In this document: positions 8,669-18,531 of the stretch, one piece after another | How the letters are laid out: each line of letters opens with the position of its first letter | Position numbering within the stretch: the stretch's first letter is position 1 | Assembly (NCBI RefSeq): GCF_033095785.1 | Contig: NZ_CP137134.1 | Location: 2,418,001 to 2,482,000, forward strand | DNA: 64,000 nt | Reading direction: 5' to 3' | Source of the DNA: Nitrosospira sp. Is2 | GTDB lineage: Bacteria; Pseudomonadota; Gammaproteobacteria; Burkholderiales; Nitrosomonadaceae | Position numbers and translations under genes: made by a program | The notes under the pieces: generated by a model | Seen by the model: the letters and a program-made list of their open reading frames with translations, nothing else | What the model was told of the DNA's origin: nothing | The model's database searches: none

Positions 8669-9088
8669 TCATCCTCGCGTTGCCGACGGGTTCTCGAACT
8701 TCGCGAGATACACCGCCGGAAGTGGTTCCCATCCCGCCTTTCGGTGATCCACCACGACATTGGTGAAAATGCCGCCACGCACATTAAACTTTGCCATGAG
8801 GCGCAGGTATCTCGGTTTCAAAACGGTGACAAGGTGGTCGACGATGAGGTTCGTCACCGCTTCGTGAAATGCTCCTTCATTGCGATAGGACCAGATGTAG
8901 AGCTTGAGACTCTTGAGCTCGACGCATTTCTTGTCAGGAATGTAATCAAGAATCAGGGTGGCGAAATCCGGCTGTCCCGTCTTTGGGCACAGGCAAGTGA
9001 ACTCGGGAATTTCCATGTGTATCTGATAATCCCGCTTCGGTGTCGGGTTCGGAAAAGTTTCCAAGGTTTTTGTAGGGCTACTTGGCAT
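8669..9088 (-). CDS. queF: NADPH-dependent 7-cyano-7-deazaguanine reductase QueF
   Basis: QueF reduces preQ0 to preQ1 in queuosine tRNA modification. The 139-residue form starting at ATG 9088 is the unimodal (type I) enzyme: EFTCLCPKTGQPDFA carries the catalytic Cys34 that forms the thioimide with preQ0 and the Asp in QPDFA, and ELKSLKLYIWSYRNEGAFHE is the NADPH-binding QueF motif. An in-frame ATG at 9136 would add 16 residues (MYLRADHS...), which are not a typical QueF start. No preQ1 riboswitch is evident upstream. The gene stands alone, divergent from smc. Confidence 0.9.
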   Translation of the reverse strand: MPSSPTKTLETFPNPTPKRDYQIHMEIPEFTCLCPKTGQPDFATLILDYIPDKKCVELKSLKLYIWSYRNEGAFHEAVTNLIVDHLVTVLKPRYLRLMAKFNVRGGIFTNVVVDHRKAGWEPLPAVYLAKFENPSATRG

Positions 9089-9231
9089 TCTCTTATCTCG
9101 GTCAAATCGGTTAGAATGGTCTGCCCGCAGGTACATTCACCGGCACGCCTCTTCAGAAACGATCAGGTGACTGAGTGATTTAAGGGGCCGTTTTTCCAGG
9201 TTGCACATTATAACTGTTTGCAAACGACAAA

Positions 9232-12200
9232 TTGCGTCTCTCCCATATCAAACTCGCTGGTTTCAAGTCATTTGTCGATCCCACTGACATCCCGCTTCCG
9301 GGCGATCTTGTCGGCGTCGTGGGGCCTAACGGTTGCGGTAAGTCCAACGTCATCGATGCAGTGCGATGGGTTCTGGGAGAGTCGAGGGCGTCTGCGTTGC
9401 GCGGCGAGTCTATGCAGGATGTGATTTTCAACGGCTCCGTGAATCGGAAACCGATCGGGCGCGCCAGTGTGGAGCTGATATTCGACAACAGTTTTGGCAA
9501 AGCGGCCGGGCAGTGGTCGAGCTACGCGGAAATTTGCATCAAACGGGTCCTTCGGCGGGATGGCGAGTCAACCTACCACATCAATAACATTCATGTGCGC
9601 AGGCGCGATATTGCGGACATTTTTCTTGGTACGGGCGTCGGTGGTCGCGGCTATGCCATAATCGAGCAAGGAATGATCTCGCGCATTATCGAAGCCAAAC
9701 CTGAGGAACTGCGCGTATATCTCGAAGAAGCCGCCGGAATTTCCAAATACCGCGAACGCCGCCGGGAGACTGAGTTGCGTCTTGCCGATACTCGCGAAAA
9801 CCTTCTTCGGTTAACCGATATTTGCCACGAATTGGGAAAGCAGTTGGTCCGCCTGGAACAACAGGCCGAGGTCGCTGCCCGTTTCCAGGACCTGACAGGC
9901 CGGCTGCGCACGGCTCAGAATCTGCTATGGTGTGCCCGCAAGCAGGAAGCGGCCATGCGGCGTACCCTTGCGGAAAAGGAGTACCGATCACTTCAGATGG
10001 GTCTCGAAGCGGAAATCGCCGCTTTGCGCGGCATTGAAAAATGTCTTGAGGAAAAACGCGCTTCGCATTATGCCACTAGCGACCGGGTGCATGAGGCGCA
10101 GGGCGAGCTTTATGCGGTCAACGCAGATGTGGCGCATATCGAACAGCAGATACGGCACCTGCGCGAAAACCGCCAGCGAATCGGGCAGCAAATCGCGATA
10201 GTAGGGACCCAGCTTGAACACAAGGTAAGGCAAGCGGGGGATGCCGCCGACAGTTTAACACGCTGGCGTGAGGAGCTTGATCATACAACCCTGTCCCGGG
10301 AGGCCGGCAAAAAGAAAGCTGCGGCAGAAAATGAAAAGTTACCGGAGGCCGAAGCGGCCTTTCGCGCATGCCAGGAAAAACTAACCGAAACGCAGCGCAG
10401 ACTGCTGCTGACTGAGCAGGCGGGGCAACTGGAAGAAAGTCACAGGGCCCACGCAGAAAAAAACTTTAGCCAGCTTGAAGCGCGCCGCATAAGGCTGGTT
10501 ACCGAGCGCGATACCTTGTCGCAGCCTGGAGCTGATGAATTATCCTGTCTGCACCAGCGCGCAGAAGACACGGCGGCTGCCCATGAACAGAAAAAGGAGA
10601 TGCTGGCTCAGACTGAAAGCCTGCTTGTAACCGCGGGTGAGGAGAAATACACGCTAGATCGCAAGGTCCAGGCTCTGGAGCAGCAGATCATCAAGGCCGA
10701 AGCCCGGCTTACCGCTTTGCAGCGGTTACAGCACCGCCTGGAAGGCAGCGAGAGATTGAGTGCCTGGCTGGTCAAGCATCGTCTTGATTCCTTGCCGCGC
10801 TTGTGGGAGGGAATTCAGATAGAGAACGGATGGGAAGACGCGCTGGAAGCAGTGCTGCGCGAGCGTCTGAACAGCGTGCAGCTACGGCAGCTGGAAGAGT
10901 CCGATGAGTGGATGGGCGATCCGCCGCCCGGAAAATGGGCGCTGTTCGAGCTGGCCGTGCTGCCGGCTCAAGCAGCACAAGGCGCCGCAGCGGAACAACA
11001 CGCCCCAGCGGAACAACACGCTCAAGCCAGGAATTTGCCGGAATCGGGAGCGCTCTTGGTCCCCTTGCAACATTATCTGAAATACGATCGGGCGGAACTC
11101 CGAGCCGTGCTCACCGAATGGTTGAGCGGGATTTTTGTGGCCGAAAGCGTGCAAACGGGTCTTGCGCAACGCGCAGGGCTTTCTCCAGCTGAAATGCTGG
11201 TCACCCGTGAAGGCAACATCATTACCTCGCACAGTCTCACCTATTACGCCCCCGACTCGCACCTGCATGGTGTGCTGGCGCGGCAACGGGAGATAGGCCA
11301 GATCAAGGCGGAAACGGATGGGCTGGGGGGGGCGCTGTCGGTTGAAAGATCCTCGCTGCAGGAAGTGGAAGAAAGGTGCTCCGAGCTTGAATCGCTTGTA
11401 TCGGGCTTGCGCCGCGATACCGTGCAGCTCCAGCAACAGCACCACGATGCGCAGATGCAGGCGTTGAAGCTTGAGCAGCTAGCCGAACGGGTTGACCAGC
11501 GATACCGGCAAATTGAAAGCGAACTTGATGAAATCGGACACCAAGCCCGAGGAGAGGGTGCCCGCAAGCTCGATGCGGAAGAAAAACTGGCGAAGTATCG
11601 AGCCGAGATCGTCGTCCTGGAACGCCAGGTGCACGAGGAAAAAAGAGCGCGGCAGATTGCAGAACAGTTTCTCAATGCACAACGGCAGCTTGTGCAGAAT
11701 GCCGGAAGGGAATTGCAGGAAGCGGCATTTCAGGAAAAGAACTGTCAGCATAAAATCGCGGAGGTGGTCAGTTCCATCAGGCTTATCGACGATAACATTG
11801 TTGAGCTCAAGGCTCACCTGGAGAAATTACAGGCTGAGCAAATAACTTTCGACGAAACTCAACTAAGTTCCCTTCTCCAGGAAAGGCTGGAGCAGCGCGA
11901 ACAGCGCGAGCAACGCTTGGCAATGGTGCGAAATGCGCTTGAAGAGGTTGCAGGCGAATTACGCCAAATTGAGCAGGAGCGCATGACCTCGGAGCAAAAA
12001 ATACAACCGCTGCGCGACGCCATCGGCCAAGTCCGGCTTAAGGAACAGGAAGCGAGAATTACGGAGAATCAATTTGCCGAGCATTTGAAAGAATCTGGCG
12101 CGCATGAGCAGGAGTTGATAGAGACGCTGGGAAAAACGAAGCCTCCCGCCTTGCAGGCTGAGATCACCCGGATGAATTCGGAGATTGCTGCCCTGGGAGT

Positions 12201-12819
12201 GGTGAATGCAGGGGCGCTGGACGAATTAGAGTCGTGCCGTCTACGCAAGACGTATTTGGACTCTCAATCTCAGGATTTACAGGAAGCGTCCGATACCCTG
12301 CAAACCGCGATCCGGCAGATAGATCGGGAAACGCGGCAACGCCTGCTGGAGACGGTGGATAAGGTCAATGCCCATCTGGACGAAATGTTTCCCACCATGT
12401 TTGGCGGCGGACAGGCGAAACTGATCGTGAGGGGCGAGGAAATTCTGGACGCAGGCATACAAATTTTCGCTCAGCCGCCTGGTAAAAAGAACAGCTCCAT
12501 TCATCTGCTTTCCGGAGGTGAAAAGGCCCTTACAGCATTGGCGTTTGTGTTCTCTCTGTTTCAGCTCAATCCGGCCCCGTTTTGCCTTCTGGATGAGGTG
12601 GACGCCCCCCTCGATGACAGCAATACCGAACGTTTTTGTAACCTTGTCCGTAAAATGTCGCGCCAGACTCAGTTTGTCTTCATCAGCCACAACAAAATTA
12701 CCATGGAGATGGCGCAGCAATTGATCGGGGTTACCATGCAGGAGAAGGGCGTATCGCGCGTGGTGGCTGTAGAAATCGAAGAGGCTGTCAGGTTGAGCGA
12801 CGCGGCCATGGTGACCTGA
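9232..12819 (+). CDS. smc: Chromosome partition protein Smc
   Basis: 1195 residues, the usual size of bacterial SMC, the ring-shaped ATPase that with ScpA/ScpB compacts and segregates the chromosome. Walker A is GPNGCGKS at 31-38; the ABC signature LLSGGEKALTALAF lies near 1092 and Walker B FCLLDEVDAPLDD near 1116. Long coiled coils occupy about 165-500 and 670-1020, with the hinge between. The start is TTG at 9232 (MRLSHIKLAGFKSF is the conserved beginning), without a clear ribosome site; a TATAAC at 9209-9214 would give a very short leader. The hinge contains an in-frame duplicated AEQHAP/AEQHAQ segment. It begins an smc-zipA-ligA operon. Confidence 0.96.
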   Translation: MRLSHIKLAGFKSFVDPTDIPLPGDLVGVVGPNGCGKSNVIDAVRWVLGESRASALRGESMQDVIFNGSVNRKPIGRASVELIFDNSFGKAAGQWSSYAEICIKRVLRRDGESTYHINNIHVRRRDIADIFLGTGVGGRGYAIIEQGMISRIIEAKPEELRVYLEEAAGISKYRERRRETELRLADTRENLLRLTDICHELGKQLVRLEQQAEVAARFQDLTGRLRTAQNLLWCARKQEAAMRRTLAEKEYRSLQMGLEAEIAALRGIEKCLEEKRASHYATSDRVHEAQGELYAVNADVAHIEQQIRHLRENRQRIGQQIAIVGTQLEHKVRQAGDAADSLTRWREELDHTTLSREAGKKKAAAENEKLPEAEAAFRACQEKLTETQRRLLLTEQAGQLEESHRAHAEKNFSQLEARRIRLVTERDTLSQPGADELSCLHQRAEDTAAAHEQKKEMLAQTESLLVTAGEEKYTLDRKVQALEQQIIKAEARLTALQRLQHRLEGSERLSAWLVKHRLDSLPRLWEGIQIENGWEDALEAVLRERLNSVQLRQLEESDEWMGDPPPGKWALFELAVLPAQAAQGAAAEQHAPAEQHAQARNLPESGALLVPLQHYLKYDRAELRAVLTEWLSGIFVAESVQTGLAQRAGLSPAEMLVTREGNIITSHSLTYYAPDSHLHGVLARQREIGQIKAETDGLGGALSVERSSLQEVEERCSELESLVSGLRRDTVQLQQQHHDAQMQALKLEQLAERVDQRYRQIESELDEIGHQARGEGARKLDAEEKLAKYRAEIVVLERQVHEEKRARQIAEQFLNAQRQLVQNAGRELQEAAFQEKNCQHKIAEVVSSIRLIDDNIVELKAHLEKLQAEQITFDETQLSSLLQERLEQREQREQRLAMVRNALEEVAGELRQIEQERMTSEQKIQPLRDAIGQVRLKEQEARITENQFAEHLKESGAHEQELIETLGKTKPPALQAEITRMNSEIAALGVVNAGALDELESCRLRKTYLDSQSQDLQEASDTLQTAIRQIDRETRQRLLETVDKVNAHLDEMFPTMFGGGQAKLIVRGEEILDAGIQIFAQPPGKKNSSIHLLSGGEKALTALAFVFSLFQLNPAPFCLLDEVDAPLDDSNTERFCNLVRKMSRQTQFVFISHNKITMEMAQQLIGVTMQEKGVSRVVAVEIEEAVRLSDAAMVT

Positions 12820-12823
12820 CAGT

Positions 12824-14077
12824 ATGGTTGATTTAAACAAAATGAGCGAATTGCAAATCAGTTTGATTGCGATTGGCATCGTCGTCATCATGGTAGTAGT
12901 CTTATTCAACTGGATGCAACACCGGCGTTTCCGTCGCAGTGCTGAAAAGGCATTTGGCCAGAAACCGGAAGATGTGTTGCTGCGCACAGGTATGGCGGCA
13001 GGTGCTCCCGTCGAAGAAGAGGATCGGATTGAACCGCAGCTTGGCAACGAATCCACGCTCGAATTTCATGCAGACCCGATTATCCCGCCTACGGACGTCG
13101 CTCAACGGGTGGCGGATTTGCGTCCAGAACCACGACTGGAGAGTATAAGACCGGATCCGGATCCGGGACCGGAACCGGCTGGGCTATCGGAGCAAGTGGC
13201 AGCGGCAGCCCGTCGCGATCCGGTTGACAAGGTCGATGGGGTTGACACACTCAGCGGGACGGATGCGGGAGTGGATTATGTGGTGGAGATCCATGCGGCA
13301 ACAGTGCTCCCGGACTCTAGCCTGACCGAGGTACTGCAGCGGAAGTTTGATTTCAACAAGCCTGTGCGTTGGCTGGGGCAGCGGGAGAGAGGTGCTGGCT
13401 GGGAGGATATCTCTGCGGAGACCACTGGTGCGCGTGGTTATATCGCTTTGCGCGGCTGCCTCCAGCTCGCCGACCGCGCCGGACCCGTGAGCGAACTCAG
13501 CCTGGCTGAATTTCGCGATTTAGCAAAAAACCTCGCTATGCGTGCGAAGGCGGAAGTGGACTGTCCCGATATTCGAGGGGCGCATGCACGGGCAGTTTTC
13601 CTGGATGAATTTTGTGCAGAAGTGGATGTGATGATAGGCATCAATATCATCAGCATGGACAACAGCGTGTTTACGGGCGCAAAAATTCAGGTCATGGCGG
13701 AGTCGTCGGGCTTCAAGCTGGGATCAGAAGGCATGTTTCATTATTACGATGAAAGCGGCGTCGCATTGTTTTCGCTCGGGAATTTCGAGCCTGCGCCATT
13801 CCTTCACAGCAGCATGCGTGCGTTGACGACTCATGGCATTACTTTTCTTCTGGACGTGTCGCGGGTTGCAAACGGCGAGATTATATTCGGGCAAATGGTT
13901 CATGTTGCCAGAGCTTTTGCGGATGCGCTCGGCGGTATAATGGTGGATGACAATCGCGTTCCCTTAACCGAGAATGGTATTCGCAAAATCAAGCAGCAAC
14001 TCAGCGCGATTCAGTCTGTGATGCAGGCGCGTAATATTCCCGCAGGCAGCAAGGTCGCGATGAGGCTGTTTGCGTGA
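12824..14077 (+). CDS. zipA: Cell division protein ZipA homologue
   Basis: 417 residues. An N-terminal membrane anchor (about 9-30, ISLIAIGIVVIMVVVLFNW) is followed by a short basic patch, an acidic/Pro-rich linker (about 50-150) and a C-terminal ZipA domain (about 270-415), which in E. coli binds the FtsZ tail and tethers the Z-ring to the membrane. The linker is low-complexity, as in the family. The start at 12824 is four bases behind smc; an alternative ATG at 12842 (MSELQISL) would also keep the anchor. Its stop overlaps the ligA start (GTGA), so the two are translationally coupled. Confidence 0.85.
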   Translation: MVDLNKMSELQISLIAIGIVVIMVVVLFNWMQHRRFRRSAEKAFGQKPEDVLLRTGMAAGAPVEEEDRIEPQLGNESTLEFHADPIIPPTDVAQRVADLRPEPRLESIRPDPDPGPEPAGLSEQVAAAARRDPVDKVDGVDTLSGTDAGVDYVVEIHAATVLPDSSLTEVLQRKFDFNKPVRWLGQRERGAGWEDISAETTGARGYIALRGCLQLADRAGPVSELSLAEFRDLAKNLAMRAKAEVDCPDIRGAHARAVFLDEFCAEVDVMIGINIISMDNSVFTGAKIQVMAESSGFKLGSEGMFHYYDESGVALFSLGNFEPAPFLHSSMRALTTHGITFLLDVSRVANGEIIFGQMVHVARAFADALGGIMVDDNRVPLTENGIRKIKQQLSAIQSVMQARNIPAGSKVAMRLFA

Positions 14078-16158
14078 GCGAACCCCCCGAACAAGTAGCG
14101 CGTCGAATAAAGGAACTGCGCGACAGTATCGAACTGCATAATTACAATTACTATGTTCAGGATGCACCGACGATTCCCGATGCGGAGTTCGACAAGCTGT
14201 TCCGAGAACTGGAAGAGCTGGAAAAACGCTATCCAAACCTTGTTACGCCCGATTCCCCCACCCGCCGAATAGGTGCTTCCGCGCTTAAGGCATTTTCGCA
14301 GATTGTTCACCGTACCCCCATGCTCTCCCTCGGTAATGCTTTTGATGAGGGCGAGGTTGAAGCGTTCGATCGGCGAGTGCGGCAGGCCTTGGGGATCAGC
14401 ACCTTGGAATATGCGGTAGAACCCAAATTTGACGGGCTCGCGGTGAGTCTCTGTTACGAAAATGGCATATTCAGGACGGGAGCTACACGTGGCGACGGTT
14501 ATGTTGGAGAAGATGTTACCCTGAATTTACGTACTATCCGGTCAATTCCGTTGGCCCTCAAAGCCGATGCGGATGGCAGGCAGTTGCCATCCTTCCTAGA
14601 GGTACGCGGCGAAGTACTGATGTTGAAGGCCGATTTTGAGAAACTTAACCAGCAACACCGCCAGAAAAACCTCAAGGAGTTTATTAATCCGCGTAATGCA
14701 GCCGCGGGTGCTCTTCGCCAACTTGATCCGGGCATTACAGCCACTCGTAAACTCGCGTTTTTCGCTTACGGTGTAGGCGCGTGTGAAGGCGGAAACGTGC
14801 CGCGCGATAAACACGGGCACATATTGGATTATCTTGCGTCATTACGTTTGCCAGTCGTGCTCGAACGGAGGACTGTAACCGGCCTCGAAGCGTTGCTGAA
14901 CTATAACCGGGAGATATGGGCCAAGCGGGATCAATTGCCGTATGCCATTGATGGCACAGTGTATAAGGTTAACGATTTGGCCCAGCAGGCCCAACTCGGG
15001 TTTGTTTCACGTGCTCCGCGTTTCGCGCTCGCACACAAATTTCCGGCGGAGGAAGCGGTAACGGAATTGCTTGGGATCGACGTTCAGGTGGGGAGAACCG
15101 GTGCGTTGACTCCCGTGGCGCGGCTGAAGCCCGTATTTGTTGGCGGCGTTACGGTGACCAACGCCACGCTGCACAACGAGGACGAGATCAGGCGAAAGGA
15201 TGTCATGATTGGAGACAGCGTGATCGTGAGGCGCGCGGGCGATGTGATTCCCGAAGTGGTGGCAGTACAGAAAGAGAAGCGGCCGCCCTCATTCAGACCC
15301 TTCGCGATGCCCGATCACTGCCCGGTGTGCGGGTCGAAAGCAGTACGCCTGGAGGGAGAGGCGATGACGCGTTGTACAGGCGGATTGTTTTGCCCAGCCC
15401 AACGGAAACAGGCTATTTTGCATTTTGCTTCACGGCGCGCCATGAATATTCATGGTCTGGGAGACAAACTGGTGGAGCAACTGGTTGACAACGCCGTGAT
15501 ACGAACACCGGCGGACCTTTATAAACTGGGTATATCCGCTCTGGCTGCGCTGGCGCGGATGGCGGACAAGTCCGCCGGCAACGTGATTGATGCAATCGAG
15601 AAAAGTAAAAATACCACCCTGGGCCGGTTCATCTTTGCGCTAGGTATCCGGAACGTGGGGGAAACCACTGCCAAGGATCTGGCGCTGTATTTCGGCGGGT
15701 TGGATCCGTTAATAGCCGCGGATGTGGAAAGTTTGCGGCGGGTGCCGGATGTCGGTCCAATCGTAGCGCAGAGCATTGCCGATTTTTTTGCGGAGCGACA
15801 CAATCTCGAAGTCATCGAGCAGTTGCGCGCGAGCGGGATGCGGTGGAAGGAGAATGAGGATGGGGGCATGCAGCAGGCCGGCCCAAGCTCCAGTGCGAGT
15901 CCCGGCAGCGGTAAAGTCAGAGGCAAAACCTTCGTGCTCACCGGAAGCTTGCCAAATCTTTCCCGTGACGAGGCGAAGGAGAAACTCGAAGCCCAGGGTG
16001 GAAAAGTCACGGGAAGTGTTTCGAAAAAGACTGATTTTGTGGTGGCCGGGGCCGATGCAGGCAGCAAATTCGATAAGGCAGCGGAACTGGGGATAACCAT
16101 TCTCGACGAAGCTGGGCTATTACAATTGTTACAAGAATCACAGGCTGACCCCCGCTAG
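14074..16158 (+). CDS. ligA: NAD-dependent DNA ligase LigA
   Basis: 694 residues. LigA seals nicks in replication and repair with NAD+. The adenylated lysine is in VEPKFDGLAVSL (about residue 118); the OB fold follows, then a four-cysteine zinc finger (CPVCGSK... CTGGLFCPAQ, about 414-440), helix-hairpin-helix repeats (about 460-590), a variable Ser-rich linker, and a BRCT domain (about 615-690, beginning GKTFVLTGSLPN). The start is GTG, overlapping the zipA stop by four bases. The adjacent position of zipA and ligA is common in proteobacteria. Confidence 0.97.
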   Translation: MSEPPEQVARRIKELRDSIELHNYNYYVQDAPTIPDAEFDKLFRELEELEKRYPNLVTPDSPTRRIGASALKAFSQIVHRTPMLSLGNAFDEGEVEAFDRRVRQALGISTLEYAVEPKFDGLAVSLCYENGIFRTGATRGDGYVGEDVTLNLRTIRSIPLALKADADGRQLPSFLEVRGEVLMLKADFEKLNQQHRQKNLKEFINPRNAAAGALRQLDPGITATRKLAFFAYGVGACEGGNVPRDKHGHILDYLASLRLPVVLERRTVTGLEALLNYNREIWAKRDQLPYAIDGTVYKVNDLAQQAQLGFVSRAPRFALAHKFPAEEAVTELLGIDVQVGRTGALTPVARLKPVFVGGVTVTNATLHNEDEIRRKDVMIGDSVIVRRAGDVIPEVVAVQKEKRPPSFRPFAMPDHCPVCGSKAVRLEGEAMTRCTGGLFCPAQRKQAILHFASRRAMNIHGLGDKLVEQLVDNAVIRTPADLYKLGISALAALARMADKSAGNVIDAIEKSKNTTLGRFIFALGIRNVGETTAKDLALYFGGLDPLIAADVESLRRVPDVGPIVAQSIADFFAERHNLEVIEQLRASGMRWKENEDGGMQQAGPSSSASPGSGKVRGKTFVLTGSLPNLSRDEAKEKLEAQGGKVTGSVSKKTDFVVAGADAGSKFDKAAELGITILDEAGLLQLLQESQADPR

Positions 16159-16186
16159 GTCCGCACTACTCTGGAGAAATCTTTTC

Positions 16187-17071
16187 ATGCCCAAGATTAC
16201 GAAGGCTGTTTTTCCTGTCGCGGGCATGGGTACCCGTTTTTTGCCGGCAACCAAGGCGAGCCCAAAGGAAATGATGCCAGTCGTAGATAAGCCGCTTATA
16301 CAGTACGCGGTGGAGGAAGCCATTGCTGCCGGTATAACAGAACTGATTTTCATAACCGGCCGTCACAAACGCGCCATTGAAGACCATTTCGATAAAGCTT
16401 TTGAGATGGAGGCCGAATTGGAAGCAAAGGGCAAGAGTGATACGCTCGAGATGCTGCGCAGCATTTTGCCGAAAAATATTTCCTGCATTTATATCCGACA
16501 GTCCGCGCCACTGGGTTTAGGACACGCAATATTATGCTCACGTCCCGCAGTGGGAAATGTGCCTTTTGCAGTTTTGCTGGCAGATGATTTACTGGTTGGC
16601 GAAGAGCCGATCATTGGACAAATGTGCCATATGTATGAACAAAATGGCTGTTCGATACTGGCTGTGCAAAATGTGGAGCGGGAGGAAACCGCCAGTTACG
16701 GAATCGTGGAATGTGGTCCCGGCATGCACGGTCTGCACCCCATCACTGGTATCGTTGAAAAACCTGCGCCCGAAAACGCCCCCTCGACTCTCGGCGTGGT
16801 CGGGCGCTATGTCTTGACGCCCCAAATTTTTGCACACCTGGAAAAAATCACGCCCGGCGCAGGAGGAGAGATCCAACTCACTGATGGCATCGCTTCGCTA
16901 TTGCAGGAAGAGCCAGCGCTGGCGTATGAGTTTGCGGGTACGCGTTACGATTGCGGGAGCAAGATAGGCTACCTCAAGGCGACGATTGCGCTGGCGCTTG
17001 AACACCCAGAGGTAGGAAGAGAATTTGCGCGTTATCTGGATGCGCGATGCCAAAGAACGCCTTCTGCCTGA
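16187..17071 (+). CDS. galU: UTP-glucose-1-phosphate uridylyltransferase GalU (copy 1)
   Basis: 294 residues. GalU makes UDP-glucose from UTP and glucose-1-phosphate for lipopolysaccharide, exopolysaccharide and galactose metabolism. The nucleotidyltransferase signature FPVAGMGTRFLPATKASPKE (residues 9-28) includes the catalytic Arg and Lys; GGEIQLTDGIA and YDCGSKIGYLKA are further GalU hallmarks. GGAG upstream of the ATG supports the start. A second, longer GalU lies at 48327-49361. Gene order is ligA-galU-hpt, probably one transcript (28 and 25 bp gaps). Confidence 0.93.
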   Translation: MPKITKAVFPVAGMGTRFLPATKASPKEMMPVVDKPLIQYAVEEAIAAGITELIFITGRHKRAIEDHFDKAFEMEAELEAKGKSDTLEMLRSILPKNISCIYIRQSAPLGLGHAILCSRPAVGNVPFAVLLADDLLVGEEPIIGQMCHMYEQNGCSILAVQNVEREETASYGIVECGPGMHGLHPITGIVEKPAPENAPSTLGVVGRYVLTPQIFAHLEKITPGAGGEIQLTDGIASLLQEEPALAYEFAGTRYDCGSKIGYLKATIALALEHPEVGREFARYLDARCQRTPSA

Positions 17072-17096
17072 GAATCCTCCACCAACTCCAATTCTT

Positions 17097-17645
17097 ATGC
17101 TGTCTTACGAAGAAGCGAGAAAGGCTTTGGCTGCGGCAGAGCAGATAATCCCTGCTGACGTGGTGTCCCAAATTGTAAAGCGTATGGCGGTAGATATTAC
17201 TGCGGAGCTGTCGCACCAGTATCCCCTCATATTAAGCGTGATGGGCGGAGCGGTGGTGTTTACCGGCCAATTGCTGCCGCTACTGGAGTTCCCGCTCACT
17301 TTCGATTATCTCCATGTCAGCCGCTATAACAACCAGATGCGGGGCGGGAAAATCACGTGGAAAGTCTCGCCTCATGCAGAAGATTTGAAGAACCGGGTGG
17401 TACTGGTACTGGACGATATCCTTGATGAAGGGGTAACGCTTGCGGCAGTCCGCGAGAAGGTCATGAGTCACGGCGCAAAGGCGTTTTACAGCGCTGTTTT
17501 TGCTGACAAAGATATCGGCCGGCCCAAGCCCTCGCAGGCAGACTTTGTTGGCGTTAAGTTACCGGATCGCTATGCGTTTGGTTTCGGCATGGATATACAT
17601 GGCGCATGGCGGAACTTGCCCGCGATTTATGCCGTCAGAGACTGA
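17097..17645 (+). CDS. hpt: Hypoxanthine-guanine phosphoribosyltransferase
   Basis: 182 residues from the ATG at 17097 (MLSYEEARKAL...). The PRPP-binding loop VVLVLDDILDEGVTL identifies a purine phosphoribosyltransferase, and the overall pattern (ILSVMGGAVVF early, PDRYAFGFGMD late) matches hypoxanthine-guanine PRTases (Hpt/HGPRT-like). It converts hypoxanthine or guanine plus PRPP to IMP or GMP. The frame is open further upstream to 17025 inside galU, but those residues are not family-like. It is followed by a methylthioinosine phosphorylase, which releases hypoxanthine, so the two could act in series. Confidence 0.87.
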   Translation: MLSYEEARKALAAAEQIIPADVVSQIVKRMAVDITAELSHQYPLILSVMGGAVVFTGQLLPLLEFPLTFDYLHVSRYNNQMRGGKITWKVSPHAEDLKNRVVLVLDDILDEGVTLAAVREKVMSHGAKAFYSAVFADKDIGRPKPSQADFVGVKLPDRYAFGFGMDIHGAWRNLPAIYAVRD

Positions 17646-17784
17646 TTTGATGATCCGGATCAGAATCTGGGCAGGAATTGGGGCGGTTGCATTGCACAAC
17701 TCACCCCAGCTTGGCGATCTCGGACGTTCAACCCAGATTGCAGCCGGCCCCGTCAAATATTCCATCTTCATCAATTGAGGAAAT

Positions 17785-18531
17785 ATGCTTGCAATTATCG
17801 GTGGTACCGGTCTGACTCAGCTTAGCTGCCTCGAAATATCGCATCGGCGCATATTGACAACGCCGTATGGCGAGCCGTCGGGCCCGCTGACTTTTGGCCA
17901 TATTGGTGACAAACGCGTTGTGTTTCTCGCGCGCCACGGCTATGGTCACACTATACCGCCTCACGAAGTAAATTATCGCGCGAACTTGTGGGCATTGCAT
18001 TCCTTGAACCTGACCCGAGTCGTGGCAGTCGCATCGGTAGGCGGAATTCGCGCGGATTTGACACCCGGCACCCTAGCGATTCCAGATCAGATCATCGATT
18101 ATACTCATGGCCGCAAATACACCTATTACGAGGGCACCGACAAACCGGTTTCTTACATAGACTTCACAGAGCCCTACTGCCAGTTGAGCCGCGAGAGTCT
18201 ACTTGAAGCGGCGAAGCGCGCAAACGAGCAGGTGATTGCTGGCGGTGTTTATGGTGCAACTCAGGGTCCGCGTTTGGAATCCGCTGCTGAAATTATCCGG
18301 CTGGAGCGGGACGGGGTGGATATGGTCGGTATGACGGGGATGCCGGAAGCGGCGCTGGCGAAGGAACTGGGTCTGTGCTACGCGACTATTGCCGTGGTAG
18401 CGAACGATGCCGCTGGCCGTGGAACAAGCGCACACGCAATACGGCTGGAAGATGCGCATGCTGTTCTGCAAACAGCGATGGTTCGTGTCAAAGAAATACT
18501 CGTACGCGTGGTGGAATTCGATGCCGATTAA
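17785..18531 (+). CDS. S-methyl-5'-thioinosine phosphorylase (MTAP/PNP family)
   Basis: 248 residues of the trimeric purine-nucleoside phosphorylase/MTAP family. Phosphate-binding residues are in IGGTGLTQL (5-13) and ARHGYGHTIPPHEVNYRAN (about 49-67); the base-binding segment reads GMTGMPEAALA, with Thr-Gly where MTA phosphorylases have Thr-Asn/Ser. This, and its resemblance to the Pseudomonas PA3004 enzyme, favours methylthioinosine over methylthioadenosine, giving hypoxanthine plus methylthioribose-1-phosphate. GAGGA lies six bases before the ATG. A 139-bp gap separates it from hpt, which would use the hypoxanthine. Its end overlaps def by 11 bases. Confidence 0.85.
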   Translation: MLAIIGGTGLTQLSCLEISHRRILTTPYGEPSGPLTFGHIGDKRVVFLARHGYGHTIPPHEVNYRANLWALHSLNLTRVVAVASVGGIRADLTPGTLAIPDQIIDYTHGRKYTYYEGTDKPVSYIDFTEPYCQLSRESLLEAAKRANEQVIAGGVYGATQGPRLESAAEIIRLERDGVDMVGMTGMPEAALAKELGLCYATIAVVANDAAGRGTSAHAIRLEDAHAVLQTAMVRVKEILVRVVEFDAD

